Made by a program: the position numbers and the translations under genes. Shown here one piece after another: positions 34,410 to 42,002 of a DNA stretch of 64,000 nucleotides (positions are counted from its first letter, which is position 1; the number at the start of each line of letters is the position of its first letter). This stretch comes from Nitrobacteraceae bacterium AZCC 1564 (GTDB lineage: Bacteria; Pseudomonadota; Alphaproteobacteria; Rhizobiales; Xanthobacteraceae): positions 5,037,001 to 5,101,000 of the forward strand of contig JBAGRR010000001.1 in assembly GCA_036924835.1 (NCBI GenBank), written 5' to 3'. The notes under the pieces are model-generated. The model saw nothing but the letters and a program-made list of their open reading frames with translations. It was not told the DNA's origin and did no database searches.

Positions 34410-34739
34410 ATGACAACGCCGAAGACATCAAAAATCACACGAAGCAGCGGAAATATTTTCGCTGATCTCGGGCTCGAAAACGCGCAGGCGCATCAGGCCA
34501 AGGCCCAGCTCGTTATGCTGATCAGTACGATGATCGAAAAGCTTGATCTCACGCAGGGGCAGGCGGCAACCCGCATGGGCTTGAAGCAGCCCGACGTATC
34601 AAAATTGCTGCGCGGAAAGTTCGAGGGCTTTTCTCTTGAACGGTTGCTGTACTTTGTCCGCGCGCTGGGATCCGACGTGGAGATCAAGATCAAGCCGAGC
34701 AAACTGAAGCATGAAGGCAAGCTTCTTGTGACGGCTTAG
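34410..34739 (+). CDS. Orphan HigA-like XRE antitoxin
   Basis: 109 residues. The pattern SGNIFADLGLENAQAHQAKA followed by LDLTQGQAATRMGLKQPDVS, then KLLRGKFEGFSLERLLYFVR and SDVEIKIKP, is typical of XRE antitoxins paired with RelE/HigB-type toxins. A toxin gene would be expected directly upstream, but only the endonuclease VII remnant is there. The ribosome site is GGAAGGAAG. Confidence 0.8.
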   Translation: MTTPKTSKITRSSGNIFADLGLENAQAHQAKAQLVMLISTMIEKLDLTQGQAATRMGLKQPDVSKLLRGKFEGFSLERLLYFVRALGSDVEIKIKPSKLKHEGKLLVTA

Positions 34740-34800
34740 CGGCTCCACCCACACACAGCCCGCAGCCCTCTTTCTTTAAAGGCGCACCAGCCCCCGCCGC

Positions 34801-35757
34801 TCAGCTCCGGCCCGCAATCCTTTGTCGCGCAATCGTCCCGATGTGTTCACCGCTCGCGGTGCTTTCGTGAATCTCATAACCGGGATTGAGCACGCTCCGC
34901 GGGTCGGCGTCTTCGCGGTCGATCTCGTTGCGGCAATAGCCGTTGGTCTCCGCAAAGGCCCACAGTCTCTCTTCGTCGTCAAACACGTCACTGATGCGGC
35001 GCTTGTCCTGCACGGACCACAGATAGAAGTGCAGCGGTCCGGACTGGTTGTCCGGCTGCTTGTCTTTCATCGGCTCTTTCATGGGCTTCTCCCGCGCAAC
35101 CTCGGGGTAATATTGCGGCGCCTCGCGCCGGTCGAACTGGCCGTAGTCGCGCACGATGCGCACGCGCCGCCGCCGCGCGCCTTCGGGTAAAGCCACGCGC
35201 GCCTCGAACGCTTGCGCGTGCTCCTTGGTGCGCCATGACATCAAGAGAATGACATCGCCCGGCGTCAGCACCGCCTCGAACACATCCCACGCGACGAGGC
35301 CCCCGGCGCCGGTCTCGAGCCCCAAGGCGGTCGCGATCTCGTTCGCGCTCGTCGCCTTCACCCATGCGGGCGGTCGTGAGGCGTCGATCAGCGTCACGGT
35401 GGTGGCGTCGCCCACTTGCGTCTCGTCGAAGCGCTGCTCCTGCACCCTGCAGCCTTGAGGCGGGCGCGTGTCGTCGGTGATCTCGCCGATGCGCAAATGA
35501 TAATCGCTGAACACATCGGTGCGGCCCTTGCCTTGCACCGCGTGGTGGCGCGCATGCACGCGCCAGCGCACCAGGGCTTTTTCATCGCGCCAGCTTGAGA
35601 CTGACAGCAGCCAGCCCTCGCGCGTCAGGCTGCGGTAGCGCACATTGTCGATGAAGCCGTCGATCTTTTCCACCTCCGGCCGCAGCATCTTGGCATAGCC
35701 GAGATAGGCGTCCATCCGGCCGGGCTTCGGGTGCACCTCGAACAGCACTGCGAACAT
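34801..35757 (-). CDS. Antibiotic biosynthesis monooxygenase-like (ABM) domain protein
   Basis: 318 residues. The N-terminal 100 residues have the ferredoxin-like ABM pattern (FAVLFEVHPKPGRMDAYLGY, FIDNVRYRSLTREGWLLSVS, WRDEKALVRWRVHARHHAVQ). A second, weaker ABM-like unit follows at about 120-210 (GDVILLMSWRTKEHAQAFEA). The C-terminal 90 residues are charged, with FYLWSVQDKRRISDVFDDEE. Such domains often act on quinones or haem-like substrates; the reaction here is unknown. A 46-base piece of this gene recurs at 39828-39873. Confidence 0.7.
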   Translation of the reverse strand: MFAVLFEVHPKPGRMDAYLGYAKMLRPEVEKIDGFIDNVRYRSLTREGWLLSVSSWRDEKALVRWRVHARHHAVQGKGRTDVFSDYHLRIGEITDDTRPPQGCRVQEQRFDETQVGDATTVTLIDASRPPAWVKATSANEIATALGLETGAGGLVAWDVFEAVLTPGDVILLMSWRTKEHAQAFEARVALPEGARRRRVRIVRDYGQFDRREAPQYYPEVAREKPMKEPMKDKQPDNQSGPLHFYLWSVQDKRRISDVFDDEERLWAFAETNGYCRNEIDREDADPRSVLNPGYEIHESTASGEHIGTIARQRIAGRS

Positions 35758-35890
35758 TCGTCTCCTCCGGATCGTCTTTGCCGTGACGTGATCATGTGCC
35801 TTGATGCGATCATGACGCGGCCGCCCGGGATGCCATCGTGTCCCGCGCGTCTGTTGAGAACGATGAACCGCGCGGATGGTTCAGCCACAG

Positions 35891-36706
35891 TTACTTGCTC
35901 GCCTCGATCATCATGAAAAGCCCAAGCCTCGCGCCAACGGCCTTGATCAACGGGCGAGGCCAGACGGCCTTTGCAAAATTCAAGAGCCGGCCCTGATGGC
36001 GTTGCCCCGCGGCGCCTTCGAGCAGGTCGCCGCTGCAAAGCTGGACCTTGATCTTGACGTGATCGAGGCCTGCCGTCTCGCAGAGGTCTTTGGCCTCGTT
36101 GAGCGAATAAGCTTTGGTTCCGGGGCTTTCGAGATACAGCGCATAGACCTCTGCAAGGGAGAGGCCCGACTTCACGCCATATCTCGCCCACAGCAAAAAG
36201 CCGGTGATGGAATGCTTGTGGTAGACCATGATGCGCGCGACGCCGCCGGGCTTCAGAACACGGGACACCTCTTTGAATGCGCATTGTGTGTCAGGCGAGT
36301 GGTGCAGCACGCCCCAGCTATACACAATGTCGAACGATTGGTCCTGGAAGGGCAGGTGTTCGGCGTCAGCAGTCTGCAGCTCGGAATTAAGGCCCGACAG
36401 GCTGAGCCGTTGCGACGTGAACTCAATCGCCCGTTCTGTGAGGTCGATGCCGCAAAGACGGGCAGGAGCGTTGAGCGCCCATTGCTCGTGGTCAGCGCCC
36501 ATGCCAACGCCGATTTCAAGCACGGACTTTCCGTTGGCTTCGGGGAAGCGCGCAAAATCGAAAATATACGGTTCAAGCGCATACCGCGCAGCCGCCTGGG
36601 CCTTGAGACGAGACAGGTCATCTTCGCCTATGGCGAAGGCGTCTTCGCCGCAGGAGGCTGCTTCCCAGAATTGCCGGACGTCGTCTTTTGTAATGGCTGT
36701 GTTCAT
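35891..36706 (-). CDS. Class I SAM-dependent methyltransferase
   Basis: About 271 residues from ATG 36706, preceded by GAGGG. Motif I is VLEIGVGMGADHEQWA near residue 63. The acidic end of the next strand is LCGIDLTERAIEF, then ADAEHLPFQDQSFDIVYSWG and VLHHSPDTQCAFKEVSRVLK. A second domain contains MVYHKHSITGFLLWARYGVK. The substrate is not predictable. It lies downstream of a LysR gene on the same strand. Confidence 0.85.
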   Translation of the reverse strand: MNTAITKDDVRQFWEAASCGEDAFAIGEDDLSRLKAQAAARYALEPYIFDFARFPEANGKSVLEIGVGMGADHEQWALNAPARLCGIDLTERAIEFTSQRLSLSGLNSELQTADAEHLPFQDQSFDIVYSWGVLHHSPDTQCAFKEVSRVLKPGGVARIMVYHKHSITGFLLWARYGVKSGLSLAEVYALYLESPGTKAYSLNEAKDLCETAGLDHVKIKVQLCSGDLLEGAAGQRHQGRLLNFAKAVWPRPLIKAVGARLGLFMMIEASK

Positions 36707-36834
36707 GCCCACCCTCAGGAGAGAGGCGAGCCTACCACGCGCATGGTGTGCGATCTACGCCAATGAGGACCGAATATACGCTTAGGGAGATCGGTGCGCG
36801 CCGCGCGCTGCGGTCCATGCAAGGCGATGAGCCG

Positions 36835-37707
36835 CTATCCTGCAATCGCCATGGTGTTGCCGATGATGGCGCTGCGCAGGCGTTCGACTGCGGGCGCCAG
36901 CGTCTCCGGCTTCCAGAACAGCGCGGTCTGCGCCCGGGGCAACGCGGGCAGGTCAGTGCCATCGATCATGTTCAGGTCGCCGAACACCGCGTTCCTGGCG
37001 ATCGCGGATACACCGATGCCCGCGGCCACAGCCGCGCGCAACGCAGACAGACTGTAACACGTTGCGGTCGCGACCCACGGGATGTCCGCGCGCTTCAGCG
37101 CGGACGTGAGGATCTCGCGGGGATACATGCGCTCCGGAAACAGCACGAGCCGCAGCGGGCGCTGGTCGCGGTAAAGAAAGTTCGGCGCGGAAACCCAGGT
37201 GAGATCGGCCTGAGTCAGAATATGAAGATGTTCGCTCTTGTTGTCGGGCAGGCGCTTGGCCACCACGAGATCCAGCGCGCCGTTATCGAATGCATCCAGC
37301 AGCGGCACGGACAGATCGGTCGTCACTTCCACATTGATCTGCGCATGCGCGCGCCTGAAGCGCCGCAGCACGCCGGCGAGCAGATGTTCGGCAAAGTCAT
37401 CGCAGACGCCAAGCCGCACCCGGCCCGTGAGGTCTGCGCTTCGCATCAGATCAAGAATGGCCTGATTGTCCCGGATCAGCTTCTTTGCCAGCGGCAGAAA
37501 TTGTTCGCCGCGCTCCGACAGCCCCAGCAGACCCGCGCCGCCACGGTCGAACAGTTCGCCGCCGAGCAGATCTTCCAGCCGTTGAATTTGCATGCTGACG
37601 GCCGATTGCGTCCGCCCAACAAGCCGCGCGGCTTTCGTGAAGCTACCTGTCTCCGCAATGGTGAGAAAGGTTTTAGCGCTGTGCAGATCGATTGTTCGTT
37701 GCATCAA
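36835..37707 (-). CDS. LysR-family transcriptional regulator
   Basis: 290 residues. The winged helix is at 8-66 (AKTFLTIAETGSFTKAARLV, then GRTQSAVSMQIQRLEDLLGG). The LysR effector domain follows (LTGRVRLGVCDDFAEHLLAG, GALDLVVAKRL, YSLSALRAAVAAGIGVSAIA). It lies upstream of the methyltransferase gene on the same strand, 128 bases apart, so it might control it or a divergent target; the divergent side holds only a broken HAD gene. Confidence 0.85.
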   Translation of the reverse strand: MMQRTIDLHSAKTFLTIAETGSFTKAARLVGRTQSAVSMQIQRLEDLLGGELFDRGGAGLLGLSERGEQFLPLAKKLIRDNQAILDLMRSADLTGRVRLGVCDDFAEHLLAGVLRRFRRAHAQINVEVTTDLSVPLLDAFDNGALDLVVAKRLPDNKSEHLHILTQADLTWVSAPNFLYRDQRPLRLVLFPERMYPREILTSALKRADIPWVATATCYSLSALRAAVAAGIGVSAIARNAVFGDLNMIDGTDLPALPRAQTALFWKPETLAPAVERLRSAIIGNTMAIAG

Positions 37708-37847
37708 GCGATTTAATCATAAATCGGATCGATGAGCAGTTCAAAAATAAGAATTGGATCAACACTGCGCTGTGAGGTTAGCTTGCGTCACTGCACTGAG
37801 GCGAAAATCTGTTTCGGGAAAATAAAAGCGTTCCATGGAAACGATCG

Positions 37848-38612
37848 ATGGCTATCAGGTACCTCTGGTTCGATCCATTCAGCACTGCGTTGAACGTCGT
37901 CAACATCAAAGTCATCCGCACGCAGATGTATGAGTACGCCGGCGCCCGCGACCTGGAGCTTTATCAACGGTTCCAGCTGCCTTTCGGCGTGCAACTGTTG
38001 CTTGAATTCGGTTCACTACTTCGACGCGGAGAAGAAGTGTTCGGCCAACAACTATCTGTGGTCTGCGAGTGGCGGCCAGGCGTGGCATCGATCTCAACGA
38101 GAAGCAGGTGGGCGCAAGCTCCTATTGGCGCAGTAAGCTGTCGCTGTTCCCGGACATGAGGGACGCGTTTGTCGAGTTGTACAAGGAGCATCCACTCGCG
38201 ATCGTCTTCAAACACACGCGGCAGACGTCGCGGGTGGAAAATGCAGGAGTCGAGAAGGAGTTCGACATGATCCTATCCGAGAAGTTGGCCGGCTTCTTCA
38301 CATCGCACCCGAAGGTTTACGAGCTGGCACTGAGGGCGTTCGGGGCGCCCGCGCACAAAGTGGTGCTCGTCTCGGCGAATGGGATACCTCAGTCGCGCAC
38401 ATGTCAGCCACGCACATGGCGGCATTCACGGAATCTGGCTGTCGCGCAAGCGCGGCGTGACGTCAGTGTTCGGCATCAAGCCGGACTTGGTGGTGAATGA
38501 ATTGGGAGACCTGCCCGGCGCGCTGCGCGGGCTCCGCAAAGCTGCCGAAGAGGGCTGCGGAATAGAGGTCGTGGAAGAACACATCCGTTTTCCAAACCGT
38601 TCGTTCAATCAT
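37848..38612 (+). pseudogene. Degraded HAD-type (haloacid dehalogenase-like) hydrolase gene
   Basis: Three frame segments read in order as one protein: IRYLWFDPFSTALNVV at the start (altered motif I), then AFVELYKEHPLAIVFKHTRQ, then LAGFFTSHPKVYELALRAFG and KVVLVSANG, and after a second shift GIHGIWLSRKRGVTSVFGIK and VVNELGDLPGALRGL. The order and motifs fit HAD class II hydrolases, but at least two frameshifts are needed. The decayed gene ends near a cluster of three hairpin elements. Confidence 0.6.
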
Positions 38613-38613
38613 C

Positions 38614-38850
38614 CTAGTGCCCCGATTCCGAAGTTCGCACAGGCCTGCAGTTTGCTCGGATGCGAACTTCGGAATCCAAGGGACACTAGCAAGATCATGA
38701 GTCTAGTGCCGCTTTTGGATTTGAAGTTCTTCATCGAGCTTGTGACCTCACTCGGAAGAACTTCAAATCCGCGGCACTAGCGTCTCGATTCCGAAGTTCG
38801 CACAGGCTTGCGGCTTGCGCGGATGCGAACTTCGGATTCGGGGCACTCGC
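38614..38850. repeat. CTAG-bounded double-hairpin element plus a third hairpin
   Basis: CTAG 38614-38617 to CTAG 38777-38780 spans 163 bases of insert: hairpin 1 (GATTCCGAAGTTCGC ... GCGAACTTCGGAATC), linker CAAGATCATGAGT, hairpin 2 (GATTTGAAGTTCTTC ... GAAGAACTTCAAATC). A further hairpin of the first type follows at 38781-38850, ending in CTCG. Confidence 0.85.
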
Positions 38851-39342
38851 AGTCAAGCCATTCGCGCTTAGTCCCGTTCCGTTTGCATTATCGCGACATG
38901 GCTTGACTTCATTTCAAGGGATTCAATTTCCATGCCCGACACTGCGCTCGTCCTTCATTATTCCAACGACAATGCTCGCGCCCTTCATCCCGACAGAGCC
39001 CATTTCGCTCCGATGCAACTCACTCCGGAGCTCGCGCAGCCGTGCGGTTCTTCCAGAGACTGAAACGGCGCGACTGCGATCGCTAGGCACGTGGTGTCCC
39101 TCTGCTGGAGAGGTCGTTTCGTGCAAGGCATTGGAGGGCAACCGGCCAACGCGGTATTCGGTTAGTCCGCGAGAAAGTCACAAGCCCCCAATCAAAAAAA
39201 CGCCAATCACAAAATGTCCAGCCGATCGGATCGTGGCGATGATTGAGGCGCGCCGCATCACGTCGTGGATCATCTTTGCTGGTCATGATAGACTTTGCCG
39301 CCGCCGAATGGGCGACGCTTTCCAGTTGTTGAGGAGGGTGCA
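38851..39342. other. Spacer without a supported gene
   Basis: A 43-codon frame at 38931-39062 (MPDTALVLHYSNDNARALHP start) could be the 5' remnant of a gene, but it has no recognised family. The rest shows no coding signal. Confidence 0.4.
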
Positions 39343-39792
39343 ATGCGGTTGTCTTACGCCTTCTTTTTTATCCTGGCTTCGCTCTTCACCCCTGCAATCG
39401 CTGCTGATGATCAAAGCAGCCAACAGGAAGTGGTCAAGACGGCTGCTGCTTTCAGAGAGAACTTCGACAAGCAGAATAGCGCCGGCATTAGCGCGCTCTT
39501 CACCAAAGACGGTGTTTTCGTGAACCCTACGGGACCGCATCCTGATGTCGCTGAGTTTTACGAGGGGGCTTTCAAGGCTGGGATCAATCAAATTGAAATT
39601 GCGGTGAAACAGGCGACGGCGCTTGGCGCAGACACGATGATCGGAATAGGTGAATTTCAGACGAGCGGAAAGAATGCATCCGGCGCTGCTATTGGCGACA
39701 GTGGCTACTGGACGGCAATTTACACGCGCGACGGTGGGGCATGGAAAATCAGAATGCTGACCGCTTTGCCCAAAGCGCCCCCGCCTCAATGA
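39343..39792 (+). CDS. Secreted SnoaL/DUF4440-like protein
   Basis: 149 residues from ATG 39343, which has GAGGAGG upstream and starts a signal peptide (MRLSYAFFFILASLFTPAIA). The mature part has the NTF2-like pattern VVKTAAAFRENFDKQNSAGI, SALFTKDGVFVNPTGP, and SGYWTAIYTRDGGAWKIRML at the end. Such proteins bind small molecules or act as isomerases; the role here is unknown. Confidence 0.7.
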   Translation: MRLSYAFFFILASLFTPAIAADDQSSQQEVVKTAAAFRENFDKQNSAGISALFTKDGVFVNPTGPHPDVAEFYEGAFKAGINQIEIAVKQATALGADTMIGIGEFQTSGKNASGAAIGDSGYWTAIYTRDGGAWKIRMLTALPKAPPPQ

Positions 39793-39827
39793 TCAACGTT
39801 GTGAGGGACCACGCGGCGGCGCAAAGG

Positions 39828-39873
39828 CCGTCGCGTCAGGCTGCGATAGCGCACGTTGTCGATGAAGCCGTCC
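39828..39873 (-). pseudogene. Short fragment of the ABM-domain gene
   Basis: 46 bases (GTCAGGCTGCGATAGCGCAC onward) match the part of the ABM gene near 35626-35672 that encodes GFIDNVRYRSLT, in the same orientation, about 4 kb away. No other part of the gene is present. Confidence 0.6.
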
Positions 39874-39915
39874 AGAGTCTTTATATTTGATATTTGCATA
39901 TCTGATATTTGCGAC

Positions 39916-39956
39916 GAGAGCTTCGGTAACCGAAGCTCTCAATTTTCATTTTGACG
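39916..39956. terminator. Strong hairpin, probable terminator
   Basis: Eleven-base perfect stem GAGAGCTTCGG / CCGAAGCTCTC with loop TAA, followed by AATTTTCATTTT on the plus strand. It would end transcription from the SnoaL-like gene 123 bases upstream. Confidence 0.65.
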
Positions 39957-40002
39957 CGTTTTTCTTGACGCGATTAGGGCACCACTTCGCTCCGAGAACG
40001 CC

Positions 40003-40085
40003 CTAAACGGCGGCGATGCAGGCGATCTCAATGTGTGCGCGATCATGCAGTGCGAATACACCCGCGCCGTAAAGTGCAATCACGA
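40003..40085 (-). pseudogene. Orphan 3' tail of a RidA-family gene
   Basis: Read on the minus strand the last 25 codons encode GAGVFALHDRAHIEIACIAA and V, then TAG. This matches the common end of RidA/YjgF proteins (IEIxxIAA). No N-terminal part is found on the right side, where a hairpin-free spacer begins. Confidence 0.55.
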
Positions 40086-40209
40086 TGCAAATCGGCAACA
40101 TGATCGATGTTCCGCTTCTTCCCGTTCGATTAGCGCGTGGTTCCCTCGGAACGATCACGTGCGCCTAAGGATTGATATACCGCATTCATCCATCGAGGAG
40201 GGACAACCG

Positions 40210-40560
40210 ATGCGGAAACTCAGTGTGGTTATTGCAGCAGGCGCTGTAGCGGGCGCCGGGTTGCTCGCGGCGAGTGGCGCTAAGGCAGCCGATGTTATCG
40301 TTGGCGCAAATGGGCCGCTCATTGAACAGGTGCGGACGGTTTGCGATGAATACGGGCGCTGTTATCAAACGCGCGGTGGCCGGCGTGTGATCATCGAAGA
40401 CTCGTATGGTTACGCCCCACGCTACCGTTATGAAGAATCGTATGGTTACGTCCCACGCGACCGTTATTATGGGTATCGGGACTATGATCGGCCCCGCGCG
40501 GGCTTTGGCATTGAGGCTCCCGGAGTGAGCGTGGATGTGGGAGTTGGCAGCGGGTACTAA
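40210..40560 (+). CDS. Small secreted protein of unknown function
   Basis: 116 residues from ATG 40210, with GAGGAGGG upstream. Signal peptide: MRKLSVVIAAGAVAGAGLLA, cleaved near AKA. The mature part has a Tyr/Arg-rich repeat (EDSYGYAPRYRY, EESYGYVPRDRY) and a C-terminal segment GIEAPGVSVDVGVGSGY. Similar Tyr-rich exported proteins are frequent in this bacterial group. The function is unknown. Confidence 0.7.
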   Translation: MRKLSVVIAAGAVAGAGLLAASGAKAADVIVGANGPLIEQVRTVCDEYGRCYQTRGGRRVIIEDSYGYAPRYRYEESYGYVPRDRYYGYRDYDRPRAGFGIEAPGVSVDVGVGSGY

Positions 40561-40858
40561 CGTTACTAGCCGTTAGCGTGACTAGCCGTTAGGAAGTGAA
40601 TGACGCTGGCTGGCTTGGTTTCGCCGTCGCGGCCCGTCTTGGGCTGTGGCGGCTTTTTCCGTTCGGCCAGCCACGGTACCTTCGTTTTAACGGATACAAC
40701 CGCAAGATTTCTTTTCAAGTTCACATTGGCGGTCCGTGGCGCCACAGCACTGCACGAGATATCGCTATTGCCACGGCGATCATGATGAGCGCCAGCGGCG
40801 AGCGCACCGCAGCGATAGCGCGGTCACCGCAGAACAGCCAGGTTTTACGCGCTCGCCT
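40561..40858. other. Spacer without gene
   Basis: It starts with a short tandem repeat (GACTAGCCGTTAG type, 40564-40592). No coding region is supported. Confidence 0.4.
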
Positions 40859-41857
40859 TCACCCCTTTGGCATCGTGCGGGCGAGAAATTCGAACATGCG
40901 GCTTCGCCCGTCTTTCGTCGCCGAGGACGAGAAGTGGTAATCGACACGATTGCCGCGCATGTCGGTCTTGGTCAGCCCGTCGAGGGTACGGCAATCCCAG
41001 CAGTGCGTGGTTTGCGGATAGACGTGCCACTCCACCGGCGCGCCGGCGCGCTTTGCGGCTTCCAGTTTGCTCACGCATTCGCCTGCGGGCGTCTCGGTGT
41101 CCGCTTCGCCCATCAGCACGAGCAGTGGGCGCTTGATGTCGGCGTTGAGGATCTCGAATGGCGGCCGGCCGTTCGGCGGCGTGATTTTGAAACAACCTGG
41201 ATAGAAACTCACCACCGCGGCGAAGGGCGCAGCGTTCGTCAGCGCTGCGGACGCGTAGTGCTGGCTCGACGTCATCAGTCCCACCATCGCGCCCCATGAG
41301 AAGCCGACCAGCGCAATGCGCGTCTTGTCGACGTAAGGCAAGCCGCGCAGATGCTCGGTCGCCTGCAGTGCATCGCGCACGCCGCGGAAGAAGTTCACGC
41401 CGTTCTGCGGGCCGTAACACACGGTCGTCACGTTACGCGGGCCGAGACTGTCGATCATCAGCACCACGTATTTCTGCGCCAGCGCCTCGCGGGCGTTGGC
41501 CATCACGGCAGGATTGAGCCCTGCGCATTGATGCACCATGACGATGGCGGGGAAGGGCCCCTCGCCATGCGGCTTCAGCAGCGTCGTGCGCCGCTGCAGG
41601 TCGTCCGCACTGAGCTGCGCCTTTTCGGGAAATGTCAGGTCCGGCGCGATCGTCGCCCCGCGCATGATCGCCTCCGCCGGCCAGAAGGCTCTGTCCGCCG
41701 CGCGGTCGTCCGCTTCCGCCACGGCGGCGAGACCCGACGCGAACATGCAGATCAATGCAGAGAAAATCCCGGCCCTCGTGGAGCGGATTTGACGTTCGCT
41801 ACACTGCTTGCCGCGAATTCGGGATGCGAACGTTGGAATCGGTCCGCTAGGTGTCAT
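40859..41857 (-). CDS. Dienelactone-hydrolase-like alpha/beta hydrolase
   Basis: Up to 332 residues. The nucleophile elbow is LVGFSWGAMVG, the oxyanion region MVHQCAGLNP, and the last part contains LLVLMGEADTETPAGE and the catalytic-type His in YPQTTHCWDC. A signal peptide (AGIFSALICMFASGLAAVAE) indicates export. The first 25 codons, including the ATG, lie in a hairpin element (41775-41850), so the native start was probably displaced. The true start may be a GTG or TTG closer to the signal peptide. Substrate unknown. Confidence 0.75.
   Translation of the reverse strand: MTPSGPIPTFASRIRGKQCSERQIRSTRAGIFSALICMFASGLAAVAEADDRAADRAFWPAEAIMRGATIAPDLTFPEKAQLSADDLQRRTTLLKPHGEGPFPAIVMVHQCAGLNPAVMANAREALAQKYVVLMIDSLGPRNVTTVCYGPQNGVNFFRGVRDALQATEHLRGLPYVDKTRIALVGFSWGAMVGLMTSSQHYASAALTNAAPFAAVVSFYPGCFKITPPNGRPPFEILNADIKRPLLVLMGEADTETPAGECVSKLEAAKRAGAPVEWHVYPQTTHCWDCRTLDGLTKTDMRGNRVDYHFSSSATKDGRSRMFEFLARTMPKG
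41775..41850. repeat. Hybrid single-hairpin element at a gene start
   Basis: Bounded by CTCG (41775) and CTAG (41847). The left arm is GTGGAGCGGATTTGACGTTC and the right arm ends GAATCGGTCCGCTAG. These come from two different hairpin types and pair only around GACGTTCGC/GCGAACGT. It probably arose by deletion between the two hairpins of one double element. Confidence 0.75.
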
Positions 41858-42002
41858 GAATGGGCTCGTTAACGCTTGAGGCGGAGGAGGAGGCGCGGCC
41901 GATCACCCAGATGGGGGGTGCGATCTGGGCTTGTTCTCGCGTAAATTCTGCCGGTAGTATCGCGATATTTCGAGCATTAATTTTTATGACGGAGGTTTTT
42001 CG

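Noticed and set aside
38903..39523. A 206-codon frame over the spacer and the SnoaL-like gene
   Set aside because: Its second half is the out-of-frame shadow of the well-supported secreted SnoaL-like gene, and the first half has no domain.
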